The notes under the pieces are model-generated. The model did no database searches. It was not told where the DNA came from and saw nothing but the letters and a program-made list of their open reading frames with translations. A DNA stretch of 64,000 nt from Meira nashicola (lineage: Eukaryota; Basidiomycota; Exobasidiomycetes; Exobasidiales; Brachybasidiaceae). Every line of letters starts with the position of its first letter. Position 1 is the first letter of the stretch. The DNA lies in contig BCJU01000004.1 of assembly GCA_001600355.1 (NCBI GenBank), positions 1,054,001 to 1,118,000 on the forward strand. Reading direction: 5' to 3'. The translations under genes and the position numbers were made by a program. Positions 42,092-53,476 of the stretch are shown here, one piece after another.

Positions 42092-45000
42092 TCAGCAGCT
42101 TGGTCGCAAAGCTACTGATAGAGGTCGAACGGGCTTAGCGCGCTCTAGCTGAAGAGCATATTCTAAGCACTCCCTTTGACGTTCAGGTCTTCCAGTTTGT
42201 TGCATAACTTTGCTCAAATATAACCAAGCTTCAGGTGAAGACCAACCACTTGTTTGAGTTAAATTTACCAATAATCCTTCTGCCATACTTAATGTTGCAG
42301 ATCGTTTCCTTTCTTCTACTAAAGCAGAATTCGTTTCATCTCGATCTGCAGCAGCACTATCTGACTTGGGAGTAGGAGCGGAAATCTTTCTACTTTGTGT
42401 CTTTGTCAAAAGTTCTCCTGCTAATCTACTTGCATGGAAATTTTCTGTTGTTTGCGGTAGAGGACTTGCAACATCTTTCAAAGATGGTAAGCCGGATTTC
42501 TTTGCATCTTCTTCCAAATTTGGATACAATGGATTACTGATGAACAATCTTGCCAAATGGACTGCCGCTCCAACATGATCTTGTTTACACGACATTGCCT
42601 TGTACAAAGATTGAATAGCTAAACCTATCGAAGGTTCATCAATGTGTTCAGTAGGCTGTTGCTCAAACCAAAGAGCCAATTGTAACCAAAGATCTCCATA
42701 TGCTGGATCAACACGCTCAGCTTCTTGAATTGCAACTCTGCATTCGGATAGACTACCATTCCTTCTGAATGTGGCTGCTGCCATAAGCCAAAGAGAAGAT
42801 AATAATGCAACTTCTTCTTTATGATGTCTTGCATCACGAATTTGAACGCTTGTAACTGGAATATTTTCATCTTCTCCGTCACGAGCAACAGCAGGTTGGG
42901 CAGAGTTTCCACTTGCGCCCACAGCACCACCATCGTGTTTTGATGAGACAGTATTCTTTGTTCCGTCCCAGAGATTGTGACTACTTCCACTGTGTCCTAG
43001 TCCTGTCAAAGAATGGAATCTATTGCTTGATTGGCCAGGTCCATGTAATAAAGTAGAAAATTTATGGTTATGATGCCCATTCACAACACCGGTAGGACCA
43101 TTTCCGTTTGCATTTGGACGACCATTTACCAATGAAGAGGATGGGACAATTTGTCTTTGTGCATGTTGATGGGTTGCCAATCGGTTATGGAAGAATTCAA
43201 ATATTTCCCTTTGTGCTTCAATTGCAGCTTGTGCTCCTTCTACCAATTCTTCTAGTGCATTATGTGTGATCATCAAGCGAAGAATGCTTTCTGATCTTTG
43301 TCTTGGACTCGGAGGGAAATCAACACTAAGCAACGTTGTCCTCTTTGCATTTGCACTTGCAACAGGAGCAAGTTTCGATAATGTTCCGTTGGCAGATGTA
43401 CCGTTTACAGCAGCAGGTTCGTGAGATTCTTGATCAGCTTCATCATCATCTTCAGCTTCTGCTAATCCTTCTTCTGCTACCCGTAAAGCTCCACGGTAAT
43501 CCTTTTGAGCAGAAACCAACAAAGCAAGCAAGTGCCAATACTCTACGTGTGCCGGTTCTAATTCTACTGCTCTACGTGCAGAACGAACAGCGGAATTGAC
43601 ATCGTTTAATTCACTTTGTAATTGCGCTAGCTGATAATATGTCTCTGAACTTTGATCATCAAAAGTGATCGATTGCTTCAACAAAGACAATGCATCATCT
43701 TGTTGTTGTGGACGTAAAGAAGCATTATTCTCTTGTCTACTGTAAGCTGCTCTTACTGCTCCAGAGATACGTTTCGATCTTGCCAACAAGACATGATCTC
43801 TGCCTACTTTTTCATTCGTAGCAAGTAAGTCACTTGCTTTTCTTGCTAGAGCATCTCCACCTTTTGCATCATTGAGATAGCGTGTATAAACATAAGCTCC
43901 CGTCAAAAGTGTATCAATGTAAATTGGATCGGAATCATGGTCTACGTGAACTTCTTCAGCGCTAGCTTTTGCCTCTTCTGATTTTAATGCAATCTTTTGA
44001 TCTTCTTCATCTTCATCTTGTGCTTCTCTGATCACCTTTGTTGGTCCTTCTTTGCCTTGTTCTCTTCTCTTGGCTTCTTCAACCAATCCAGCTGCATCAG
44101 CAGCATCTCCTTCGCGTGCTTTATCTACGATTTGAATGTACAATTGTAAAGCTTTCTTGGCTTCTTCATAATTCTCAGCAGCAACTAAAACATGGAATAA
44201 TAATCTTGAGATACGTTGAGAATGGAAAGTGAATCGACTTAATGTGTATAGGATATCCACCAATTCATCTGCTTCAAATCCGCCACGTTCTCCGTTCACA
44301 CGCCATCCTTTAATCAATTCATCGGCAAGTTCAAGTGCTGCTTTATTCACTTTTCCTGCTCGTGGAAATTCTGCTGTACGTTCCAAACATTCAGCAGCAG
44401 TTTTTTGAGCAGTCAAGAATTCATTCGTCCACCAAGATGATGAAGGACTGAATTCCCTCCAAGGTGCTGGTCTTCTTTGAGATGTCGTTCGCGGACCAAT
44501 ATGACCGCTATGAGTTTTGCCAGTTCCTGTAGAATTGAGTGCGTTCTTTTGATCTGCTTGTAATCTAGATCTTCTTTCGCTTTCAAAATCACGCACTTCC
44601 ACTCTCGAAGCAGCAAGTGCCATCACCGAGCTTTGATAAGCTGCACTACGGCAATCATCTTTCGATAGCTCAACGCCCGCAGGCGGTGATCTGTAAACGC
44701 CTGAAACGAGAGATTGATTTAAAACGGCGAGATAGGTACGGAAGATGACTAATCGTTGAGGCGTGCGGAAATTTGCTGTCCAACGACCTGCATTTGCTTG
44801 GTATGCTCTCAATGCATTCAATCCTAAAGTAGGCGTACTTCCATGACGAACGCTAAAAAGTGCATTACGATACAATGCCGTCTCTCCCCATCTTTCGATT
44901 TCATCTGGCGGTAGACCACGTAAAGCTTTGGCTGCTTTTCCTCCTCGCAAAGCTTCATGCAAATCAATCGTACTTGCATAACCCGCAAGAGCAAAAGGGA

Positions 45001-45922
45001 TGTAGCCTGCATCTTTGCGTTTTTCAAATAATCGTTCGTTGGCCATTCCGTATACTGTGAAACCCATCATGATGATTGCTGCAGTATAATCGCCTTCTGC
45101 TTGTCCTGATTTGACTGTGTCTCGATCCACATCTTCCAAAAATCGTACTTCGTGCAAAAGTTCAACCGCATTTTCATCTTGACCAGAAGCAAATTGAGCG
45201 TAAGCTTGCAAAGCTGCTACTGCTTGTTTTGAGAGTCCATCACGAGCGGAAGAACGTAATTTGTCTAATTGTTCGATTGCATTTGCAAGTCCTTCTCCTG
45301 ACCATCCTGGACCAGATCCATCGATAGGTAAGATTGGTTCAAAGACGGTTTTACCAGCACCTTTAGAATTGGCAGAGTCACTTAAATGCTGAGAATCGTT
45401 AAAATCTTTTTCTTTATAAAAAGCAAGAAGAGCAGAACGAATTTGTTGTTCGGCAGTTGCAACGCTTGGTGTGATTTGTTCGTTTGGATTATGTTTCATA
45501 TACTTTCTTATCAATTCAGACCAAGGAATATCCTTTCCCGTTCCACTTTGTTGATGTCCTTCCCATGATCCACGTAAACGAGCGGCATCTAGCGCACGAG
45601 CATACGTAGCCCCTTTTGCCTGATGTGTGAAAATGGAAGAAGATCGTGAACGAGAGCCAGAACGACCAAAAGAACGTAAAGAAGACGAAATTGAAACAGA
45701 AGATCGAAGTGTTTTATTTCGTGGAATCGGAGGAGGCGGAGGAAAGGGTGCGCCATTCATTGTCGTCGGTAAATTTGGAATGCGATTTCGAAAACGTGAT
45801 TTGAAGGAATAATTCGAAGGTCCGTCCGAATTTTCATCAAAAGAGCAATATTCGACATCATCATCAGAGTGACGTTTAAAAGAGGAAGAGCGTTGATGAG
45901 TTGATGTGCGATTATTGGGCAT
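42092..45922 (-). CDS. YPP1: TPR protein, Ypp1/TTC7 family (Stt4 PI4-kinase complex)
   Basis: 1276 residues from the ATG at 45922; the frame upstream is open but has no ATG. Ypp1/TTC7 recruits the PI 4-kinase Stt4/PI4KA to the plasma membrane. A basic, Ser/Arg-rich N-terminus with PFPPPPPIPR (about 58) precedes the conserved part, which starts near LRGSWEGHQQSG and IRKYMKHNPNEQ. Tetratricopeptide-type helices follow (SSETYYQLAQLQSELNDVNS, AVELEPAHVEYWHLLALLVS). The C-terminal TPRs include VDPAYGDLWLQLALWFEQ, WSSPEAWLYLSKVMQQTGRP and RECLEYALQLE. Low-complexity inserts (Asn/Gly/His-rich) interrupt the repeats. The family assignment rests on overall layout and the C-terminal block, so it is less certain than the TPR call. 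Confidence 0.75.
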   Translation of the reverse strand: MPNNRTSTHQRSSSFKRHSDDDVEYCSFDENSDGPSNYSFKSRFRNRIPNLPTTMNGAPFPPPPPIPRNKTLRSSVSISSSLRSFGRSGSRSRSSSIFTHQAKGATYARALDAARLRGSWEGHQQSGTGKDIPWSELIRKYMKHNPNEQITPSVATAEQQIRSALLAFYKEKDFNDSQHLSDSANSKGAGKTVFEPILPIDGSGPGWSGEGLANAIEQLDKLRSSARDGLSKQAVAALQAYAQFASGQDENAVELLHEVRFLEDVDRDTVKSGQAEGDYTAAIIMMGFTVYGMANERLFEKRKDAGYIPFALAGYASTIDLHEALRGGKAAKALRGLPPDEIERWGETALYRNALFSVRHGSTPTLGLNALRAYQANAGRWTANFRTPQRLVIFRTYLAVLNQSLVSGVYRSPPAGVELSKDDCRSAAYQSSVMALAASRVEVRDFESERRSRLQADQKNALNSTGTGKTHSGHIGPRTTSQRRPAPWREFSPSSSWWTNEFLTAQKTAAECLERTAEFPRAGKVNKAALELADELIKGWRVNGERGGFEADELVDILYTLSRFTFHSQRISRLLFHVLVAAENYEEAKKALQLYIQIVDKAREGDAADAAGLVEEAKRREQGKEGPTKVIREAQDEDEEDQKIALKSEEAKASAEEVHVDHDSDPIYIDTLLTGAYVYTRYLNDAKGGDALARKASDLLATNEKVGRDHVLLARSKRISGAVRAAYSRQENNASLRPQQQDDALSLLKQSITFDDQSSETYYQLAQLQSELNDVNSAVRSARRAVELEPAHVEYWHLLALLVSAQKDYRGALRVAEEGLAEAEDDDEADQESHEPAAVNGTSANGTLSKLAPVASANAKRTTLLSVDFPPSPRQRSESILRLMITHNALEELVEGAQAAIEAQREIFEFFHNRLATHQHAQRQIVPSSSLVNGRPNANGNGPTGVVNGHHNHKFSTLLHGPGQSSNRFHSLTGLGHSGSSHNLWDGTKNTVSSKHDGGAVGASGNSAQPAVARDGEDENIPVTSVQIRDARHHKEEVALLSSLWLMAAATFRRNGSLSECRVAIQEAERVDPAYGDLWLQLALWFEQQPTEHIDEPSIGLAIQSLYKAMSCKQDHVGAAVHLARLFISNPLYPNLEEDAKKSGLPSLKDVASPLPQTTENFHASRLAGELLTKTQSRKISAPTPKSDSAAADRDETNSALVEERKRSATLSMAEGLLVNLTQTSGWSSPEAWLYLSKVMQQTGRPERQRECLEYALQLERAKPVRPLSVALRPSC

Positions 45923-47307
45923 CGCGTCATAAGAAGCGTGGTAAAGAGGAAGGGAAAGAAAGTAACAAATGTCAATGCTCTGAATTGAAAAAGAAATGTG
46001 TAACGCAGACCGTCCAATGGCGCTGTGTCGGCGGATATTGTAAGCGGCAAGGCATACAGATTGTAATCTTTTTCCTTCTCCGACCGGTACCGCTAAATGC
46101 AGCAAAATACGACGATCTCATGACCTCGATTCATTAAGATAATCCAGTAGAATGCATCCATTCCTCTCCGGATCAACAACAATAAAGATACTCACACTTT
46201 TCGCCGATGACATGTCTGTAAAATTTACGATCAGAAGCACGTCTCAAAATCCCTTCTTCCGCTTTGCTTTTCTTTTCAACGAGGATCAACTTTGCAAGGA
46301 TTAAAGTGATCACCAAGCAAGTTTGCGTATTGGCTCACGTAATGAATAAAAAAGTATGAGATGGCAGTGATGATGTCAAAAAGAATTAGGAACACTAGGT
46401 ACAAATGTGGAACTTATTCTCAACTTCCCCCAAAGGCTCAAAATTAATTTTTCTTAGCATTGTTCCTTCCCCAGTTCTTCTAAGCTGCTAGCACCTTTAA
46501 TCCGATTTGAAACATCAGAACTGAAAACTCAGATTCACCCACATACATATAGACACAAAGTGTACGTTCGTTCACCTTTCTCCACTCTGGCTCCTTTTTA
46601 AGATCGAATAGAGTTGATTTGGACTGTACCAGTGCTTTTTTTCATTCAAACTTCCGGTCTCTAGCTTGTTTTTGTGTTGGGCAGCCAAACGCGTACAGAT
46701 TATCATCCCTTTTTTCTTGATGCTGCTGTCCTTTTTCAGGAGACCTCTTTCCTTTCAATTCAAGCGATCTACACACATACCTTTTGTACGGGCACTTTGT
46801 TTTTTTTAAATGTTCAGGAAATTCACTCAACCGGTGAAAAAGCGCGATGCGTAGCGCCGAGCATTGCAGCACAATAATGAAAGCACTGATTTAGTGCATG
46901 ACCGCTTCCTATTCAAATCTGAAACCCGAGCATGGAGTGAGCAGCTTGAAAGTAGAATGTGGGGATTTCCCTCTTTCTAGCTTACGTGCGCTAGTTAAAC
47001 ATGCAATCATCAATCTTCTTTTTAACACCGATGCCGAGCATGCTGAGCAAGCGATCTAAACGTGTATTCATTCGGACGTGCATCTGACACCTTCTAGCTT
47101 CATAGTAATGCGTTAGAGCACGTTTTAATTGCTTCTTCTTATTCTTTTTGATGGTATGAAGTCGATTGATTGTTTGATAGTAGTATACAATGTCTTGAAA
47201 AGAGACGCAAATGAGATGAAGCACAAGAGAAATAATAATAATATAGCACTTTAAAACCTTGTCTGAAATAGAAAATCACGTAAAGAGAAATAAAAGTATG
47301 AAAGAGA
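45923..47307. other. Long intergenic region
   Basis: 1.39 kb upstream of the TPR gene and downstream of the Ecl1-like gene. Only short frames without recognisable features. The first 180 bases extend the TPR reading frame without an ATG. Confidence 0.5.
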
Positions 47308-50300
47308 TCATGATGTGTCAAAATAGAACAATTTTTTACGCGATGGGTCGTTTGGATCTTCTGTTGAAGTTGTAGATTGCTCTTCAACTCTTTTTGAGGT
47401 ACCTCGTTGTGATGGTATAGCTATATTGTTTTGTCGTGTGGGCTTTTGTTCTGCTTGTTTGCCGGGTAGTAAAGGGATCAAACCTTGATCGCCTAATGCC
47501 CATCCTTGATCGTAGCGATCATGTGTAGGTTGACGATTAGGAATGTCCAAGACAGGGTACAATCTCACAGGAGTCGAATTTTGTCCTTCTTCCGTAGCAT
47601 TGGCTGGTGTTTGAGTTCGTGAAGGAGGTCGTAATGGAGCAGTCAATGGAAATCCATATTGATCAACAATCACTGTTGATCCTTGTCCACGCATCGACAT
47701 TCCACTTTGTGGTCGAGTTGGTGGAGCAACCAAATAGGATCTTCGATTTAGTGATCTTGATTGCATGAAATCACGTCCGCTTAAATCATCATCTGTCTTC
47801 TCTTCACCTTTCAATTGTGCTCCGCTCATTTCACCTCCATGCTCTGGCACACGCGGTGTTGACATCCGTACAGGGGTTGTAGAATGTCTTCCTTTTATTT
47901 GCGCATTTCCATGAGGATGCATACCTAACATTCCAATTGTACCTGATGGAATTGCACCTTGTGAACGGTGATGAGGAGGTTGCAATGATTGACGACCGTT
48001 ATGATGACCATTATGGTGATGATGATGTCCACTATGATGATGATGGTGGTGATGGTGATGTGTTGCGTGATGAGCTGATCTACCTAAGTTGGAAGATTGA
48101 TTGCTATTTGTACTTCGCTCTGCCATCATATTTGGTGCAGGCGGACCAAGCGGTGTTAAAGCACCCCAACCCAATCCTGCTCTACGTGGACTTGTACCAA
48201 AGCCAGGACTGGTACCGTATTCTTGTAAGCCAACCAAAGATGCGCTATGCGATGATCCTCTTCGTAAGCCAGGCGTATTAGATCGAACAGGTGGCATGAG
48301 TGGTGAATCAGGCATAGCATCGCTTCTTACACTTGTAGATGAATATGTTCGACTTGTTCTCATGCCTCCTTGTAGATTTGCACTGCTAGGAGGTCTTGCG
48401 ACGCCCAACAAAGGTGGAAGTACAGCAACATCTCTACTTCTCTGATGACGATGAGCACGTTCACGTTCAGCTTTCTTACGCAAACGTTCACTTTCAATCG
48501 AGCCATGAGCCGAGGCAGCAGATTTGGATAAAGAAACAGCACTTTCATTATCGTCCGTGATATCACTTCCGTTGTTGTCTTTCATATCTGCAGCAGATCG
48601 CTCGCCAGGAATATCACCTCGTCCGATCTCATTGGCAAATGCAGGAACATCTCCGCGCTTGATGGTAGGACGCTTGATCAAACTTTGTGTCGGTGTAGGT
48701 TCTTCGGTGCGAATGCCATCCGAATTATCTGCTGATGGTGAGATCATTCCCCTGTCTTCACTTCTGTAAGAGAATGGCTCGTACATCGAATCGCGTCTGC
48801 CGTTGCTATCACTAGAAGGAGCTCCACGTAGTGTGTTCCAAGCTGCAGAGATGGAACTTCTAAACCAACTGCTACTACTGCCTCCAGAGTCTCCCTGTCC
48901 AGAATCTCCATTCGTAGAAGCTCTGCGTTTCGCTTCAATTTCACGAGATTGACTCGACAGTGTTCGTTGTGCAGCTGCTCGAGCTTGAGCACTCTTCAAC
49001 GTTCCAACAGCACGAGAAGCCGAAGTGGAAGAATCCAATGGAGCAGGACTATCGGTAAACCTTTGAAAGTGTGCTCTTGAAAGTTCTGCTGCTGGGAAAG
49101 TTTCACCACTAATAGTCGCATCAACCATAGATGCGCGGCTTGAGTGTCTTCTGTCCATTATTGATGGATTATGCAATGAAGTCGAAGGTGGTGCTGCTAC
49201 GGTGAATCCACTAGAAGCGCCATCTTCCGTCCTCTCGCTTGCGATGCTACGAGAAAGAACAGTGTTTGCGTATGGCTGTGGACTTGTAGCAACATCAGAT
49301 GTGACATCAACTGAAGCCCTACCGCGATGATCACCATATCGCAACAATCGTAATGGGCTCGTTGTCGATGCTTGACTTGTACTGAGAGAATCCGATAGAC
49401 CATGATGTCCATTTTGAACGCGAGCTGCAGTTCCGTTCGAAGAGCCAGAAGTAAGATGGAGATGTTCCACACTGCGATTCAACATTCCTTCTGGGGTCAC
49501 TGTTCCAGTCGTTGTTGAACCTCTGCCTGCATCTGAAGCGATCAAACTTGCAGCTGTTGAATTTGCTCTTGCCCTTGCTTCTATCGTATTCGACAATAGA
49601 CCGCCTCGAACACGCGGCTCCCAAAGATCACTACCACTGTCGGAGCTGCGAGCGCTGCTTTCTGTTCCCGTTTGGCTCATAGAATCACGATGTGTGTGTA
49701 GATGGTTCAAATCATCGCGTATGCTGTTACTTTGACTTCTGCGTTTGGCGGCTTGAGTTGTTTGCACATTTCCAAAGTAATCGTTTTTATGTCCTCCTGG
49801 AGGATACAAATTTTGAGGTGTAACAATTCGACCACTCGTCGTTCGTTGCTTATAACCTCGCGGACCGTATTGGTAGCTGTTGGAGCTTTCAGTAGTATCA
49901 CTCGCTCCGCTGGGTACAGTGCCGGACGTACTGTTTTTCTCCATGCATTCAGGGCAATTGCATTCGCTTTCTGGAGGTGTGATTCGGTATTCTGCCGGAT
50001 TCAAAGCCAAAGCAGAGATATTCGGATTCGATGCACGAGAAGACCAAGCACCATAGCTGCCTGACACAGATGTTTGCCATGGAGCTGTTGGTGATGTTGG
50101 TTGATGCAAATAATATACCAATTCGCCCATACCCGATCCACGCTGTTCGTCGATCAAACGACATCTTTCTGAGCAGTACAGAGCTGGTGGCGCTTTGCTC
50201 TTGGCAGTTTCAAGATCCTCTTGTTGTTTTAGTGCAGCTGGTGTGAGAGCACCCATGATGCCGCCTTTCTTTGTCCTTGGCAGGGCTGAAGTGGGACTCA

Positions 50301-51069
50301 TGGGTGAAGATGGTCCGCTACTGTTTGCACCTGCACCGCCACTGTTTCCAGATCGCACGCTGACGTTTGAGCTTCTCCTAGACATGGCAGGACTTTTGTT
50401 TCCTGAAGCATTTGTTTCAGTGGGACGAGTATTCTTTCCATTGTCTTGGTTCAGTTTGGTTGTTGGCTTCAACTCGCTAAGTGCATTCAATCGACTGCCT
50501 GCACTTCCTGTCCTCTTTGAAGGACCGAAACCGGTTGAACCACCGACAGCATGTATTCGGCCAGCTGAATGTGTTCGTTTCACGTTGGAGCTCACACCAT
50601 CTGATGATGGAGGCCGCGCTTTGATTGTACCTGATTTACTCTTTAGACCGCTGGATGAATTGCGCGAAATGCTGGATGTTGGGGAATGAAGTGATTGTTG
50701 GGATGGATTTTGAGGGGTTTGTTGTATATTTTCATCACGTTTTGCATTCAAGCCTTGACCTGGCTCAATGAGTGTATCACATATAGAACAGTAGTTTTGT
50801 GTCCAAATATCTTGACCATCCATCTCAAAAGCAGCAGCTTCTTCATCTTCACTATCTTCGTCAGAGAAAGCACCATCGTCCCATTCTACTTCAATCTTTT
50901 TCTTCGATGAAGATGTGGGAGGGACTGGACTGATTTGAGAATTATTTTTCGACTGCTCTTTTGTTGTAGAAGGTTGGCCTAGTTGAGATCGATGTGAAGG
51001 TTGTCCTTTATGTTGATTGTTAAGCTGAGCAAGCGCAGCAGTGCGTTGTCTTTGAGCTGCAGTTGGCAT
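47308..51069 (-). CDS. Ecl1-like (life-span regulatory factor domain) Cys-rich protein
   Basis: 1253 residues from the ATG at 51069. Near the N-terminus, after an acidic segment (WDDGAFSDEDSEDEEAAAFE), comes DIWTQNYCSICDTLIEPGQG (Cys about 94 and 97). A Ser-rich insertion of about 200 residues follows, then ALYCSERCRLIDEQ (about 300) and a later CNCPECMEK (about 375). The CxxC plus YCSxxCR pair matches the Ecl1/life-span regulatory factor domain, whose yeast members extend chronological life span. The remaining two thirds are Ser-rich and disordered, with a His-rich run (about 1003-1030, including nine consecutive His). Zinc binding is likely but inferred. The size is far above the yeast Ecl proteins (about 80-100 residues). 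Confidence 0.7.
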   Translation of the reverse strand: MPTAAQRQRTAALAQLNNQHKGQPSHRSQLGQPSTTKEQSKNNSQISPVPPTSSSKKKIEVEWDDGAFSDEDSEDEEAAAFEMDGQDIWTQNYCSICDTLIEPGQGLNAKRDENIQQTPQNPSQQSLHSPTSSISRNSSSGLKSKSGTIKARPPSSDGVSSNVKRTHSAGRIHAVGGSTGFGPSKRTGSAGSRLNALSELKPTTKLNQDNGKNTRPTETNASGNKSPAMSRRSSNVSVRSGNSGGAGANSSGPSSPMSPTSALPRTKKGGIMGALTPAALKQQEDLETAKSKAPPALYCSERCRLIDEQRGSGMGELVYYLHQPTSPTAPWQTSVSGSYGAWSSRASNPNISALALNPAEYRITPPESECNCPECMEKNSTSGTVPSGASDTTESSNSYQYGPRGYKQRTTSGRIVTPQNLYPPGGHKNDYFGNVQTTQAAKRRSQSNSIRDDLNHLHTHRDSMSQTGTESSARSSDSGSDLWEPRVRGGLLSNTIEARARANSTAASLIASDAGRGSTTTGTVTPEGMLNRSVEHLHLTSGSSNGTAARVQNGHHGLSDSLSTSQASTTSPLRLLRYGDHRGRASVDVTSDVATSPQPYANTVLSRSIASERTEDGASSGFTVAAPPSTSLHNPSIMDRRHSSRASMVDATISGETFPAAELSRAHFQRFTDSPAPLDSSTSASRAVGTLKSAQARAAAQRTLSSQSREIEAKRRASTNGDSGQGDSGGSSSSWFRSSISAAWNTLRGAPSSDSNGRRDSMYEPFSYRSEDRGMISPSADNSDGIRTEEPTPTQSLIKRPTIKRGDVPAFANEIGRGDIPGERSAADMKDNNGSDITDDNESAVSLSKSAASAHGSIESERLRKKAERERAHRHQRSRDVAVLPPLLGVARPPSSANLQGGMRTSRTYSSTSVRSDAMPDSPLMPPVRSNTPGLRRGSSHSASLVGLQEYGTSPGFGTSPRRAGLGWGALTPLGPPAPNMMAERSTNSNQSSNLGRSAHHATHHHHHHHHHSGHHHHHNGHHNGRQSLQPPHHRSQGAIPSGTIGMLGMHPHGNAQIKGRHSTTPVRMSTPRVPEHGGEMSGAQLKGEEKTDDDLSGRDFMQSRSLNRRSYLVAPPTRPQSGMSMRGQGSTVIVDQYGFPLTAPLRPPSRTQTPANATEEGQNSTPVRLYPVLDIPNRQPTHDRYDQGWALGDQGLIPLLPGKQAEQKPTRQNNIAIPSQRGTSKRVEEQSTTSTEDPNDPSRKKLFYFDTS

Positions 51070-53476
51070 CTTGTTCAAATATGACGAAGAGGCAAAAGAA
51101 AAAAAGATTCAAAGAGCTTTGCGATACTATCGCGCTCAAAAATTTAATGTATGTTCACCATATGTATCGATGTCGAGAGAAAAAAAAGAATTCCAGATAA
51201 AGTGAATCGAATTAAAGACTGTGCCGAATAATAAAGCACAAACGAAAAAGAAAACGTCGAGAAAAAGGAGGTGATTCCAAAATTGGCAAATGAATCGGAT
51301 AGGAAGCGCCGTGAATGAAAATGCAAAGGTGTTTGGTAATCGGCGATGGTTATGATAATGGAAGATAATCCGAAATGGTGGATAGGAGTTAAAAATGAGG
51401 AGAAGCAAGATACACACGCCCGATCCAAAGAGTCCAGCTTAAAAGAACGCCCAAATGATTCTCTTTTGGGGTTATTGCATTTTGACTGTACGGCCAGATT
51501 TACGCCGTTGTCGGCATTCTAAACATACTCTTTTCCTGCGCGTGAACAAAGTGATACACCACCACTAGACTTAGTATGCGTACGTACACAGCCCGTAAAA
51601 GGAAAACACGGTCAAGCGGTTTACCGCGTCTTTTTTCTCCTGTCTAAAAATCTAAAAAAAAGGCAAAGCAAAGTTTTGCCGGGAAAAACCCGGTTGACAA
51701 GAAAAGGAAAGAGAGAAAAATAGTGGCGCATTAAGCATCTTTCTTTTCTTACTCTGTCAGGAAAACACATTCCGTTGGATCTCCTATTTCCCTGTGGATC
51801 AAGGATATTCTCTATGTCCAATAATTTCTCATTTTTGAAGCTTACCGGGGAAGACATATTCCCATCCCATATGAATTCATAAGGATTAAATGCATACCTG
51901 TCGGCGTTTCATACAAAAGTCATGAGAAGATGCATTGTTTATGTTTGTACCCATTCCAACATGATTGCCAGCCAACTGCGGTCTCTAAGATACATTGTTT
52001 CTTTGAATGTGTACATACAGGGCGGAAAAAGTATAAAGGTTATTTGATAATTTTGTGCATGAATGCGCCGTTCCTAACCATCGATGATCTCCTCATATGG
52101 AAATTCCAGTAAAAAACGAAAGGGTGTACCTGCCCCCTTACTTGCCTTTTCAGATGGCTGACAGTTGATAAGGATTATACATATACACAGATGGTCCCTG
52201 AATGCAACTTGTCAAGATATTAAAATCGGCCGGCTTATTTTATTTTTTTTGACATGCATCTGACAAGTCTAGCGCTTGAGAATGGAAAGAATATGCAAAG
52301 CTTGCGTGCGAAGTGCAGTATAGTGATACATTTATGCAAGCATACCAATCATCGCACGCGTGCCTTTTCTTGCTAAAAAGCCAAATGCGTTTTACTGAAG
52401 ATGTTGCGAGTAAATACATAGAGCTATGTATGTAGTCAGCATTTGAGCGATCTTAGTGGTAAATCGATTCACATGAACGCGGGATCATCCTTTTGTCATA
52501 CAATATATCTCTTTGAAAAGTTGTTGAAAGATAGCAAATACGATACTAAGATCTACGGCAAATTGCGGAAGTTGAATGGAAATAAGAACCTTACCCCGAG
52601 AAAATATGCGATAAGTACACGTTCCATGGGAAAGTCGACAAAGGTAAAAAAAACAACAAAAGGCTGCACGCGCATGCATCAGTCCTAGTCTTGCATGTTC
52701 TACTCGGTATCTTTTAGCTATTATGATAAAAAGACCTTCTTTTGCGGGTCAAATAGAGTCTTCATGCATAATTCAAAGCCCGCTCGCTCTCTCACTCGCC
52801 AGAATCAGATGCTTAGAAAGAACGGGATTTTTCGCGATTATCCGGCTCAATAGACCGAAACCCGGCACAAAGGAAACGAATTGATGTGATCAGCGATAGG
52901 TATTTAGTGATTGTGTCACATTGTGATTAGAAAATGTTTACAGAACAGTAATGTACATTGGGTAGGGGCTAGAAGATGCAAATTTATAGCCAAGTTGTAC
53001 AGCTTCGGAGCTGAGCATAAATGTTTGTCTATGGCGCCGCGCCTGTAGCCGAGAATGCACCGAAATTAAAGCGTTTAGTTCCCGAAGCTGAACCTGACCT
53101 TGCTTTGTGGCCGTTGGAATTGAAGATGATATTCTTGTGCGTATGTAATCATGTATTATGATCACCATAATTTTGAACAACAACCTTTTTGATTGAATGG
53201 ACGAAGCTGTCTATTACATTAATACTTATGAATTTTGATCATCAGCACAAAAGGGGCTCTCTTGTTATAAAAAGCGCATTATCATCATGAATTCTTGTTA
53301 TTTAGGTCCCACTTGGCTGTTCGGGGCTATTGTGAATGTTGACGACGCCGCTTGAGATGTTCTGTAACCTGAAAATTCAAATCTTTGATAGGGTATTTAT
53401 TGCGATAATAATTATTGTTTGATTGTGTTTTTCATTTCTCTCTCTCTCTTTTCTGAAGTGTGTGTGTGTACAAACA
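51070..53476. other. 2.4 kb gene-free region before the secreted cluster
   Basis: Longest gap in the window, between outward-reading Ecl1-like and first secreted-protein genes. Several frames of 60-94 codons exist on both strands; none has a domain or a convincing signal peptide. TATAAAAA lies at 53266-53273. The final 60 bases before the next start include a CT-rich run (ctctctctctc). Confidence 0.5.

Noticed and set aside
51136..51428. Two overlapping minus-strand Phe/Ser-rich frames
   Set aside because: Purine-rich plus strand gives Phe/Ser/Leu frames by chance; no support.
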